NCBI GenBank assembly: GCA_964519955.1
Contig: CAZFLM010000013.1
Coordinates: 1 to 64,000 of the forward strand
DNA from: CAZFLM01 sp964519955
GTDB taxonomy: Bacteria; Armatimonadota; Chthonomonadetes; Chthonomonadales; CAJBBX01
Direction of reading: 5' to 3'
DNA length: 64,000 nt
The notes under the pieces are model-generated. The model saw only the letters and a list, made by a program, of their open reading frames with translations. It made no database searches and was not told the origin of the DNA. Of this stretch, positions 28,762 through 37,013 are shown in pieces. Each line of letters begins with the position of its first letter. The first letter of the stretch is position 1. Made by a program: the position numbers and the translations under genes.

Positions 28762-28804
28762 TGCGCGGGGCCCCACTCCAGCCTCGGCGGAAAGGGTGGT
28801 CGGC

Positions 28805-29122
28805 ATGATCGTAACGACAGGCAACTCGGTGGAAGGACGCACCATCGTCACCTACCTCGGCGTGGTCCGCGGCATCGTGGTTCGCTCACAGAACATTGCG
28901 CAGGGCTTCGTCGGGGGCCTCAAGCAGATCCTGGGCGGCAACATCCGCGAGTACGAGGAAGTGTGCGAGCAGGCAAGGCAGGACGCCTTCCAGCGCATGG
29001 TGCAGCACGCCCTTGAGATCGGCGCGGATGCCATCGTGGCGGTCCGCTACGACGCAACCGAGTATGCGCAGGGCGCCACCGAAGTCCTGGCGTACGGGAC
29101 CGCTGTGAAGCTGAACCCCTGA
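28805..29122 (+). CDS. YbjQ/UPF0145 family protein
   Basis: A 105-residue protein of the YbjQ family (pentameric, often called putative heavy-metal binding). Family hallmarks are the start M-I-V-T-T-G-N-x-V-E-G, the G-V-V-R-G segment, G-L-K-Q-I-L-G-G and G-A-D-A-I-V-A-V-R-Y-D. Molecular function is not established. A copy of the 80-nt repeat begins right after the stop. Confidence 0.9.
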   Translation: MIVTTGNSVEGRTIVTYLGVVRGIVVRSQNIAQGFVGGLKQILGGNIREYEEVCEQARQDAFQRMVQHALEIGADAIVAVRYDATEYAQGATEVLAYGTAVKLNP

Positions 29123-29200
29123 CCTGGCCTATTGCCGAGTCGCGCTGGACGGGCACGGAGGCCCATCCCACCACGGCGCTCGTGCATCATCCAGGCTAGG
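29123..29200 (-). repeat. dispersed element of about 80 nt, copy C (inverted)
   Basis: Reverse-complement copy of the element at 13417 and 37884. Its core stem is GGACGGGC (29147-29154) / GCCCATCC (29161-29168) around ACGGAG. The outer ends read CCTGGCC on the left and CCAGGCTAGG on the right. It occupies almost the whole gap between the YbjQ-like gene and the PQQ-propeller gene. Confidence 0.82.
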
Positions 29201-29223
29201 AGCCAAGCTGTGGGAGGTCGAAG

Positions 29224-30369
29224 TTGATCGATATGCGAAGGGGCGGCTGGCTCGGGTCGGCCGCCCTCCTCCTTGCCGCCGCGGTCCGTGTAGGGCCGAG
29301 CGCGGCGGCACAGACAGGCGCCGTGCGCCCGGCGGCCGATTGGCCAGTGTTCCGCGGCTCGCCGAAGGCGTCGGGCGTCGCCGCGGAGTCGCTGCCACCC
29401 CCGCTCCGCATCCTCTGGCGCGTCGACGGCCTGGTCTCGATCGAGGCGACGGCCGCGATCGTGGGCGACACCGTCTATGCCGCCACGATGCGGGGTAAGC
29501 TGCGCGCGCTGCGCCTCTCCGACGGCGGCCAGAAGTGGGAGTACACCTCCCGCGACTCCTTCAGCGCCTCCCCCTGCGTGGCCGATGGCCGCGTCTTCAT
29601 CGGCGACGAGGGCGGCGTCTTCCGAGCCATCGATGCCGCCACAGGCAAGCAGCTCTGGAAGAAGGAGACTGGCGACAAGATCATCTCCTCCGGCGTCATC
29701 TCCGGCAAGCTGGTCCTCTTCGGCTCCTACGACGGCCACCTGTACGCCGTCGATCGGGTCACGGGCAAGCAGAAGTGGGCGGTGAAGAGCGACTCCCCTG
29801 TGAACGGGACGCCCTGCCTCGCGGAGGGCCGCGTAGTCTTCGCGGGGTGCGACGGCAAGGTGCACTTCGTAGATGTCGCGACGGGCAAGCAGCGATCGGC
29901 CATCGGCATCGGCGGCAACTTCGGCTCGACGCCCGCCTACGATGGGGGCCGCATCTGGACAGGCTCGCTCGGCGGCGTGTACCTGTGCGCGCAGATGGCT
30001 ACCGGCAAGCTGCTGTGGAAGGTGCAAGAGAAGGAGCCGGGCGCGGCCTGCTACGCCAGCGCGGCGGTCTCCGGCGGCACGGTGGTCTTCGGCTCGCGCA
30101 GCCGCCGCATTTTCGCGGTGACCGGCGACAAGGGCGCGGCAAAGTGGACGTTCCGCACGCAGGGCGACGTCGACAGCTCCCCGGTCATCTCGGGAGGCAT
30201 CGTCTACTGCGGCTCCGGCGAGGGTATCCTGTACGCGCTCGACCTGAAGACCGGCGCCAAGCTGTGGCAATTCCGCGGCGGCGGCGAGATCAAGGCATCC
30301 CCCGCCATCGCCCGCGGCCGCCTGGTCATCGGCACCACGGACGGGGTGCTCTACTGCCTCGGGCGATGA
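29224..30369 (+). CDS. exported PQQ-type beta-propeller protein (BamB-like)
   Basis: A 381-residue protein with a signal peptide (L-G-S-A-A-L-L-L-A-A-A, cleavage near S-A-A-A-Q) and about seven PQQ-like blades with the repeated pattern G-x-x-x-A-L-D-x-x-T-G-K-x-x-W. The fold is that of BamB or PQQ dehydrogenases, but no quinoprotein active-site residues can be assigned, so a scaffold or binding role is more likely. TTG 29224 is chosen because gggagg lies six bases upstream; ATG 29233 is the alternative. Confidence 0.85.
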   Translation: MIDMRRGGWLGSAALLLAAAVRVGPSAAAQTGAVRPAADWPVFRGSPKASGVAAESLPPPLRILWRVDGLVSIEATAAIVGDTVYAATMRGKLRALRLSDGGQKWEYTSRDSFSASPCVADGRVFIGDEGGVFRAIDAATGKQLWKKETGDKIISSGVISGKLVLFGSYDGHLYAVDRVTGKQKWAVKSDSPVNGTPCLAEGRVVFAGCDGKVHFVDVATGKQRSAIGIGGNFGSTPAYDGGRIWTGSLGGVYLCAQMATGKLLWKVQEKEPGAACYASAAVSGGTVVFGSRSRRIFAVTGDKGAAKWTFRTQGDVDSSPVISGGIVYCGSGEGILYALDLKTGAKLWQFRGGGEIKASPAIARGRLVIGTTDGVLYCLGR

Positions 30370-30383
30370 TGAGCGCGGTCGGC

Positions 30384-30412
30384 TTGCATTCCCCGCGCCT
30401 ATCCGCTATGAT
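30384..30412 (+). promoter_or_regulatory. promoter for a probably leaderless nnr transcript
   Basis: TTGCAT at 30384-30389 and TATGAT at 30407-30412 have a 17-bp spacer. The -10 hexamer ends six bases before the GTG start at 30419, and there is no ribosome site in between. Transcription would therefore start at or next to the first codon. Confidence 0.6.
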
Positions 30413-30418
30413 TGCTGC

Positions 30419-31969
30419 GTGAAGATCGTCACGGCGGCAATGATGCGCGACCTCGACGCACGCGCCATGCAGGAAGGCGGCGTGCCGGGCGTCGTGCTGA
30501 TGGAGAATGCGGGCCGCGCGGTGTTCCAGCTCCTCTGCGAACGCCACGGCCCCGTACATGGTCGCGTCTACCACGTGCTCTGCGGCCCCGGCAACAACGG
30601 CGGTGACGGCTTCGTCGTTGCTCGCCTCCTCGCTCTGGCCGGCGCCTGCCCAACCGTCACCCTCGCGGGCGAGGCCGCGCGCATCGCCGGCGACGCGCGC
30701 GTCATGTACGAGCTGATGCTGCGAACGGGCCTCGCTCCGTCGCCTCTACCCGCTCCGCGCGGCCCCATCGTCGATGCCCTGCTGGGCACGGGCGCGCGCG
30801 GCGCTCCCCGCGGGCCGGCCGCCGACGCGATCGCCTGGGCAAATGCCTCCGGCCAACCGATCATCTCCGCGGACGTACCATCTGGCCTCGACTCGGATAC
30901 GGGCGCCACCGAGGGCGACGCCGTTCGTGCAGATGCCACCGTCACCTTCGCCTACCCCAAGCTCGGCCTGCTCGTCGGGCGTGGGCCGGACCTCTGCGGC
31001 GAGTTGGTGGTCGACGGCATCGGCTATCCCTGGACGGACCTCCAAAGCGCCACGCCGTACCGCTGGATCCGGCCGGACGACATCGCGCCGCTCCTGCCGC
31101 CGCGCGGCCGCGAGGCGCATAAGGGCCAGTTCGGGCACGTTCTCATCGTGGGCGGATCGAGAGGAATGAGCGGCGCGGTGTGCCTGGCGGCCCGCGCGGC
31201 GCTGCGAGCCGGCGCCGGGCTGGTCACGATCGGCGTGCCCGAGTGCATCCAGCCGACCGTCGCTGCCTGCGTCCAGGAGGCCATGACCCTGGCGCTGCCG
31301 GAGTACGACGGCGGCCTGACCGAGGAAGCCGCGGCCATCGCGGCCCGGCGCGCGGCGGGATGCACCGCGGTCTGCATCGGCCCCGGTCTCGGGCGCAACC
31401 CCGGTGCGGGCCGCTTCGTATTCGCCATGGCGAAGGGCTGCAGCCGGCCGCTGGTGGTCGATGCCGACGCGCTGAACGCGGTGGCCGACGCGCCCGACGA
31501 CTGGCAGGCGCGCCCCGACGTGGTGTTGACGCCTCATCCAGGGGAATGTGGGCGCCTGCTCGGAACATCGGCGGCGCTAGTGCAGTCGGATCGACTGGGT
31601 GCCGTGCGCCGCCTGGCTGCTCGGTACCGTGGTGCCGCCATCCTGAAGGGGGCCGGCACGCTGGTCGCGGACGGCACGCGATCGGATGGCGGCGAGACGC
31701 CGATTGCCGTGAACACGACTGGCAACCCCGGCATGGCGACGGGCGGCAGCGGCGACGCTCTCACCGGCGCCATCGGCGCGTTCCTGGGCATGGGAGTGCC
31801 CGCATACGGGGCCGCATGCGCGGGGGTGTACGTGCACGGGCGGGCGGGCGACCTCGCCGCGGCCCGGGTGGGCATGGATGGCGTCGTGGCGGGCGACATC
31901 GTGGAAGGCATTGCGCTCGCCGTCGCAGAACTGAGGGGCGCAGCACCAGCCGTGACGGGCGCACACTGA
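30419..31969 (+). CDS. nnr: bifunctional NAD(P)HX epimerase / ADP-dependent dehydratase
   Basis: Two-domain repair enzyme of 516 residues. The N-terminal YjeF_N domain epimerises hydrated NAD(P)H (G-P-G-N-N-G-G-D-G-F-V-V-A-R-L-L). The C-terminal ribokinase-like domain dehydrates NAD(P)HX with ADP; it has G-H-V-L-I-V-G-G-S-R-G-M-S-G-A near the start, T-P-H-P-G-E and the late catalytic loop N-T-T-G-N-P-G-M-A-T-G-G-S-G-D-A-L-T-G. GTG 30419 opens exactly at the family start. A good promoter ends directly before it, implying a leaderless mRNA. Confidence 0.95.
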   Translation: MKIVTAAMMRDLDARAMQEGGVPGVVLMENAGRAVFQLLCERHGPVHGRVYHVLCGPGNNGGDGFVVARLLALAGACPTVTLAGEAARIAGDARVMYELMLRTGLAPSPLPAPRGPIVDALLGTGARGAPRGPAADAIAWANASGQPIISADVPSGLDSDTGATEGDAVRADATVTFAYPKLGLLVGRGPDLCGELVVDGIGYPWTDLQSATPYRWIRPDDIAPLLPPRGREAHKGQFGHVLIVGGSRGMSGAVCLAARAALRAGAGLVTIGVPECIQPTVAACVQEAMTLALPEYDGGLTEEAAAIAARRAAGCTAVCIGPGLGRNPGAGRFVFAMAKGCSRPLVVDADALNAVADAPDDWQARPDVVLTPHPGECGRLLGTSAALVQSDRLGAVRRLAARYRGAAILKGAGTLVADGTRSDGGETPIAVNTTGNPGMATGGSGDALTGAIGAFLGMGVPAYGAACAGVYVHGRAGDLAAARVGMDGVVAGDIVEGIALAVAELRGAAPAVTGAH

Positions 31970-32018
31970 CGGCAAGACGAGCGGACGCGCCGTCCATGTG
32001 CCTAGAGGCGAGGAGAAC

Positions 32019-33443
32019 ATGACCGTGAGGACGATGGTTCAGAGGATGCTGTTGCTGTCGGCCGTCGCCGGAGTGCTCTCCGGGCAACCCGTGCTTGGGC
32101 AGACGCCGCCGGCGAAGCCCAACCAGTCCGCCAAGCCGGACCAGCAGCCCCGCAATGAGAAGGAGTTCACCATCTTCACGCCGGGCGAGGGCCCGTACTA
32201 TGCCCGCCTACTTCCTTCGCCCGACGCCAAGAAGACCGACTTCGACCCGCAAGGCCCCTCCTCGGACCGCAAGGTAAACGTGAAGTTCGATCCCGCACAG
32301 GTCGGCAAGTCGCCGCGGATCGCGGTGGACGACACCAAGTCGGGCAACACCGCCATCGTTCCCATCGCGGCGGGCAAGCTGAGCGCCGACCTCAAGAGCC
32401 TGGACTTCGACCACGTTCGCCGCGTCGAGGTCAAAGTCACCTACGACGGCAAGCCCCTGCAGACCGCGCGCGTCACCCTCGCTCCGTCGGACGGCTCCTC
32501 GCCCAGCGTGACCATCGACCCGAGCGCCCAGGGCACCGCGGTCTTCAACGACGTGCCGACCGGCAAGGCCAAGCTGACCATCAAGTACGGCGACAACCTG
32601 AGCGAGGTCTCGGATATCCAGATATCCGGCGAGCACCCGCCGGGCGCGCTGGTCATCCAGGCGCCGGTGAAGAGCCAGGCGCCGACTCTGGCAGCGACGA
32701 CGGCGCCGGCCGTGCCCGGGGCCTCCGGCGGCACACCGCCCGGCACCGCCCCCGAGACGCCGCAGACGGGCCCCGCCGCGCCGACCGGCGGCGGACCCGG
32801 CATCCCCGTGGCGCCGCAGCCAGCGGCAGGCAGCGGGCTCATCAACCTCGTCAGCACCTTGCTCGGCGTCGCGTTCATCGTCGGCATCGGCTACCTGATC
32901 TACCGGTGGCACCAGTCGGGCGGACTGGCGGCAACGCTGAAGAAGGCCGGCATCGAGACCGCGGGCCCGGTGGCTCCTGCAGACGACGGGTCCCCCGTGC
33001 CCTGGAAGAAGGACAGTACGCCGACAGTGGTCGTGACCGATCCGACCATGTGCCAGTTCTGCGGCCAGAAGAAGGACGCGGCGGGCAACTGCGCCTGCAC
33101 CATCTCGCCCGGCATGGCGGCGCCGGCCGCCGCGCCCGTCGGCGCTCCGAGCCAGCCGAGACTGGTCGCATCGGCGGGAGCCTACTCTGGCAGCATCTTC
33201 CCGCTGGCAGCCTCCGGTGTCACAGTCGGGCGCGACCCGGCGTCGGACATCCCACTGAGCAACGACACCACCGTCTCTCGGAAGCACGCCTCGCTGCAGC
33301 CGGGCGACGGCGGCTGGTCGGTCACCGACCTGGGTTCGTCCAACGGTGTGTTCGTGAACGGCGTCAAGATCCAGGGCTCGCAGCCGCTGCGCCCCGGCGA
33401 CGAGGTGCAGATCGGCAACACTCGATTCCGGTTCGAGGTATAG
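32019..33443 (+). CDS. single-pass membrane protein with cytoplasmic zinc ribbon and FHA domain
   Basis: A 474-residue protein. A signal peptide (about 1-28) is followed by a beta-rich extracytoplasmic region, a Pro/Ala/Thr/Gly-rich linker, and one membrane segment (L-I-N-L-V-S-T-L-L-G-V-A-F-I-V-G-I-G-Y-L-I-Y). A cytoplasmic part then has a C-x2-C-x9-C-x-C knuckle and a C-terminal FHA domain with all phosphothreonine-contact residues (G-R-D, S-R-K-H, S-S-N-G). It would connect the outside of the membrane to phospho-signalling inside. It begins the FHA/kinase island; the next gene starts three bases after its stop. Confidence 0.85.
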   Translation: MTVRTMVQRMLLLSAVAGVLSGQPVLGQTPPAKPNQSAKPDQQPRNEKEFTIFTPGEGPYYARLLPSPDAKKTDFDPQGPSSDRKVNVKFDPAQVGKSPRIAVDDTKSGNTAIVPIAAGKLSADLKSLDFDHVRRVEVKVTYDGKPLQTARVTLAPSDGSSPSVTIDPSAQGTAVFNDVPTGKAKLTIKYGDNLSEVSDIQISGEHPPGALVIQAPVKSQAPTLAATTAPAVPGASGGTPPGTAPETPQTGPAAPTGGGPGIPVAPQPAAGSGLINLVSTLLGVAFIVGIGYLIYRWHQSGGLAATLKKAGIETAGPVAPADDGSPVPWKKDSTPTVVVTDPTMCQFCGQKKDAAGNCACTISPGMAAPAAAPVGAPSQPRLVASAGAYSGSIFPLAASGVTVGRDPASDIPLSNDTTVSRKHASLQPGDGGWSVTDLGSSNGVFVNGVKIQGSQPLRPGDEVQIGNTRFRFEV

Positions 33444-33446
33444 GCC

Positions 33447-34940
33447 GTGAGATCGCGCATACTGCTAGGCCTGCTGTTCGGCGCCGCCGGTGGCTTCCTG
33501 GGGTACCTGCTTCAGGAGGTGTCGGTCCCGCACGACCCCGTGCTGGACCAGACGCGCTCGCAGATGATGACCATCGGCCTGATGGTGGGCGGGCTCATCG
33601 GCATGGCGATCGGTGCGGTCGAGGGCGTTGCGGTCGGGTCGCCACGCAAGCTGGCACAGGGCATGGTGCTCGGCGGCATCATCGGCGCCATCGGCGGCCT
33701 GTTCGGCATCTACCTCGGCTCGGCCGTGTATGCCATCGCCCTCTTCGGCAAGGACCCGCGGTACATGGAGCAGAGCGGCAACATGCTCGACTTCGTGCAC
33801 CGCGTCCTCGCCCGGGCGCTGGGCTGGACCTTCCTCGGCGCTCTGCCTGGAGTGGCCGCCGGGGCCGCGACTCTCTCGCCCAAGCGCGCCACGCACGGGC
33901 TCATCGGCGGGCTCATCGGCGGGTTCCTGGGAGGCCTGGTGTTCGACCTGGTGGCCAACCTGATCGCTAAGCCGGTAGCCGGGGTCTCGTCTGGGATGAT
34001 CAATGGGCCGCGCGTCGTTGAAATCGGCGGCCCGGGCCGCGCCATCGGCTTCACGATGATCGGAGCGCTGACGGGGCTGTTCATCGGCCTCGTCGAGGAG
34101 CTGCTGAAGCAGGGCTGGGTGCGCGTACTCGCCGGGCGCAACGAGGGCAAGGACTACATCCTCTCCAAGGCGCTTACCGTCATCGGGCGCGACGAGCGGG
34201 CCGACGTGCCCGTCTACGGCGACCCGATGCTGCAGCCCCAGCACGCGGCAATCCGCGTCGAGGGCGGGCGCCACGTGCTGCTGGACGGCGGAGCGCCGCC
34301 GACGGCCGTGGTGAACGGACAGCTCACGCAGAACGGCCGTCACCTCCTGCGCGACGGCGACATGATCCAGCTCGGCCAGGTACGCCTGCTCTTCCGCGAG
34401 AAGGCCACCGCGAGCAAGATCGGGCGCCCCGCCACCGACGTGGCGCCCGCTCCTGCCGGCGGCCTCTCCGCGATGCCATCGCACCTGTGCCCCTATTGCG
34501 GCGCGCAGAAGGATGCCCAGGGCAACTGCCTCTGCAGCGTGCCGGGAGCAGGAGCGGCCGGACCTGCCGCCGGACAGTGGACCCCGCCGGCGCCCGGCGC
34601 ACCCATCAGCGTGATGCTGCCGGGCAGCACCTACGGAGCGCCAGCCGCCGCCATGGGCACCCAGTTGGTCGCGCTGGACGGGCCGTACGCCGGGCAGGTG
34701 TTCCTGCTCAAGCCGCAAGGCACCACCATCGGCCGCGACCCGGCCCGCGATATCGCGCTGGCCGCCGACACCACGATCTCCCGCCGCCATGCCAGAATTG
34801 CCGAGGAAGGCGGACGCCACGTGGTGTACGATGAAGGGTCATCGAACGGAACCTTCGTGAACGGCGTCCGGCTCACGATGCAGCCGCTTGCCGTCGGAGA
34901 TGTGGTACAGCTCGGGTCGAGTTCCTTCCGATATGAGTAG
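33447..34940 (+). CDS. polytopic membrane protein with two FHA domains and a zinc knuckle
   Basis: A 497-residue protein. The N-terminal 200 residues form several Gly-rich membrane helices (G-L-M-V-G-G-L-I-G-M-A-I-G-A and G-L-I-G-G-L-I-G-G-F-L-G-G patterns, glycine-zipper-like). The first FHA domain keeps G-R-D but has Q-P-Q-H where the S-R-x-H motif should be, so it may not bind phosphothreonine. Then comes a knuckle C-P-Y-C with x9 to C-L-C, almost identical in spacing to that of the preceding gene, and a second FHA domain with intact G-R-D, S-R-R-H and S-S-N-G. GTG 33447 follows the previous stop by three bases. Confidence 0.85.
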   Translation: MRSRILLGLLFGAAGGFLGYLLQEVSVPHDPVLDQTRSQMMTIGLMVGGLIGMAIGAVEGVAVGSPRKLAQGMVLGGIIGAIGGLFGIYLGSAVYAIALFGKDPRYMEQSGNMLDFVHRVLARALGWTFLGALPGVAAGAATLSPKRATHGLIGGLIGGFLGGLVFDLVANLIAKPVAGVSSGMINGPRVVEIGGPGRAIGFTMIGALTGLFIGLVEELLKQGWVRVLAGRNEGKDYILSKALTVIGRDERADVPVYGDPMLQPQHAAIRVEGGRHVLLDGGAPPTAVVNGQLTQNGRHLLRDGDMIQLGQVRLLFREKATASKIGRPATDVAPAPAGGLSAMPSHLCPYCGAQKDAQGNCLCSVPGAGAAGPAAGQWTPPAPGAPISVMLPGSTYGAPAAAMGTQLVALDGPYAGQVFLLKPQGTTIGRDPARDIALAADTTISRRHARIAEEGGRHVVYDEGSSNGTFVNGVRLTMQPLAVGDVVQLGSSSFRYE

Positions 34941-35124
34941 GGACGCTGCCCGTTGCGTCCCCTGACGCTGCTTGCTGCGTCCCAGTCCTCCGATAGACAG
35001 GGCCCGCCTCGCCGCCGGCCGCGTACCTATAGCACTGGTCCATCCATTCATAACCGAGGGCCGCGCACGCCACCAGACCGCACATCATCCGGCGGCGGCC
35101 CTCGATCTGCCAAGGAGCCTTTCT

Positions 35125-35505
35125 GTGCTGAGCGAGAGAACCCAACCTAACTACTCCCTGGGCGAGCCCGATCCCGCCGTGACGGCCCTCGCACGCAAAG
35201 CCGTGCCGCCGGACCAACTCGGGACCAGGCTCACGGGGATCGCGGGCCTCTACTGCGGCCACGTGTTCCCGCTGCCGGGAGAGGTGAACATGATCGGGCG
35301 AGACACGGTCTGCTCGGTCTCCCTCCACAACGACAAGACTGCGTCCCGCATCCATGCCCGCATCGTGCTCGAGGATGCCGGCCACGTGCTCTACGATCAG
35401 GGATCGGCCAACGGGACGTTCGTCAACGGCGCCCTGGTGCGGACATGCTTGCTCGCGCCGGGCGACACGCTGCAGTGCGGCAGCACCCGCCTTCGCTACG
35501 AGTAG
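35125..35505 (+). CDS. small soluble FHA-domain protein
   Basis: A 126-residue protein consisting of a short N-terminal tail and one FHA domain (I-G-R-D, S-R-I-H-A-R-I, G-S-A-N-G-T-F-V-N-G). The size resembles GarA-type phosphothreonine readers; the tail has T-Q-P-N but no double-Thr GarA motif. GTG 35125 is chosen because aaggag lies seven bases upstream; a longer in-frame reading to the left looks non-coding. It is followed by the VWA gene after 27 nt. Confidence 0.87.
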   Translation: MLSERTQPNYSLGEPDPAVTALARKAVPPDQLGTRLTGIAGLYCGHVFPLPGEVNMIGRDTVCSVSLHNDKTASRIHARIVLEDAGHVLYDQGSANGTFVNGALVRTCLLAPGDTLQCGSTRLRYE

Positions 35506-35532
35506 GACCACAATCCGGTAGGAGACAGGCAT

Positions 35533-36915
35533 ATGGAGGATCGGACCCAGCAGATCGGCCAACAGCCCATGCCGCCCGCGGGCGCCGGGGCCACACAGCA
35601 GATGAACCGGACGGTGATCGGCGGCCCGAACCTCGGACAGACCGCGATGGGCGCGCCCGACCTGGCCCGCACGACCATGGGCGCTCCCATGCGCGCGCTC
35701 AGCCTGGAGGCGCTGCCGGGCAGCCGGCTCGCCTTCGCGCCGGAGCGCGGCCGCGAGCACCTCCTGCTCCAGGTCAAGGCGGACACCTCCGCCATCGGCC
35801 GGCGCATGCCGCTCAACGTCTGCCTCGTCATCGACCGCTCCGGGTCGATGGAGGGCGAGCCACTGGAGTACGTGAAGCGGGCCTGCGCCTACGTCGTCGA
35901 CCTCCTCGAAGCCACCGACGTCCTCTCCATCGTCACGTTCGAGGAGCAGGTCGACGTCCTGATGCCCGCCCGCCGCGTGGTGAACAAGGCGCTCATCAAG
36001 GAGCATATCAACCGCATCCAGGCCGGCAACACGACGAACCTCTACGACGGCATGCTCTCAGGCTGCATGCAGGTGGCCTCGCTGAACGCGCCCGGCTATC
36101 TGAACCGCGTGCTGCTGCTGACCGACGGCGAGCCGACTTCAGGCATCAAGGACTTCGCGTCCATCGTCGGGCAGGTGCAGGAGCAGCGCAACCGGGGCGT
36201 TTCCATCACGGCGCTCGGGTTCGGCGCGGAGTACAACGAGGAGCTGATGGCCGGCATCGCCCGGCGCGGCGGCGGCAACTACTACTACATCGCCCAGCCG
36301 ATGCTCATCCCGGAGGTCTTCCGCAAGGAACTCGAGACGCTGATGACCATCACGGCCAAGAACGTGCGCGTGCGCATCAACCTGCCGCGCGGCGTGCAGT
36401 GCCGCTACGTCTACGGCGTGCCGCAGCCCAAGATCGCCGCACGCACGGTCGAGTTCGAGCTGGCCGACATCGAGCGCGGCAAGGTCGTCAGCAACCTGAG
36501 CGAGCTGGAGTTCGACCGCCACGTGCCCGGCACCTACCGGGTCGCCAAGGTGGACGTGACGTACGACGACGCCGTATCCGGCCGCACCGAGGTGCTGACC
36601 GCCGATGCCGTCATCGAGTTCGCCACCGATCGCGCGGCGGTCGAGGCCTCGAAGAACCCGACGGTGCAGAGCGAGCTGGAAGTTCACCTGGCATCGCGCA
36701 ACCTCGAGAAGACGATGATGGGCATGCGCACCCAGCAACTCACCGCGATGGGCGCCATGCAGGAGCTTCAGCGCACCCGCACCGTGCTGCAGCAGGCCGG
36801 CCGCGCGGAACAGGCCCGCGAGGTCACCCTGGCCATGGAGCAGCTCCAGCAAGGCGGCCAGGTCGAGAAGACCCTCATCGGCACGATCTACAACCTGGAC
36901 AAGGGCAAGAAGTAG
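35533..36915 (+). CDS. von Willebrand factor A domain protein with repeated T-x-[MI]-G motifs
   Basis: A 460-residue cytoplasmic-looking protein without signal peptide. The VWA domain (about 88-270) has an intact MIDAS site: D-R-S-G-S-M, a central threonine (T-T-N-L-Y-D-G) and L-L-T-D-G-E-P. Both tails carry tetrapeptides of the form T-x-[MI]-G: TVIG 27-30, TAMG 37-40 and TTMG 47-50, spaced exactly ten residues apart, then TMMG 394-397, TAMG 404-407 (again ten apart) and TLIG 447-450. They look like regularly placed phosphorylation or docking sites for the kinase and FHA proteins next door; that function is inference. aggaga precedes ATG 35533. Confidence 0.88.
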   Translation: MEDRTQQIGQQPMPPAGAGATQQMNRTVIGGPNLGQTAMGAPDLARTTMGAPMRALSLEALPGSRLAFAPERGREHLLLQVKADTSAIGRRMPLNVCLVIDRSGSMEGEPLEYVKRACAYVVDLLEATDVLSIVTFEEQVDVLMPARRVVNKALIKEHINRIQAGNTTNLYDGMLSGCMQVASLNAPGYLNRVLLLTDGEPTSGIKDFASIVGQVQEQRNRGVSITALGFGAEYNEELMAGIARRGGGNYYYIAQPMLIPEVFRKELETLMTITAKNVRVRINLPRGVQCRYVYGVPQPKIAARTVEFELADIERGKVVSNLSELEFDRHVPGTYRVAKVDVTYDDAVSGRTEVLTADAVIEFATDRAAVEASKNPTVQSELEVHLASRNLEKTMMGMRTQQLTAMGAMQELQRTRTVLQQAGRAEQAREVTLAMEQLQQGGQVEKTLIGTIYNLDKGKK

Positions 36916-37013
36916 CCCGGTGTAGGCCGGTCTGGGACCCGGTCAGACGAGGCCATGTCCCGACCTCGGATACCTGCTCACTCGAACGCGCCGGCTCTGG
37001 GAGGATTGGGCAG

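Noticed and set aside
35445..37013. Continuous frame joining the VWA region to the lectin gene.
   Set aside because: The VWA domain is encoded in another frame; only the part from ATG 37014 with a signal peptide and ribosome site is real.
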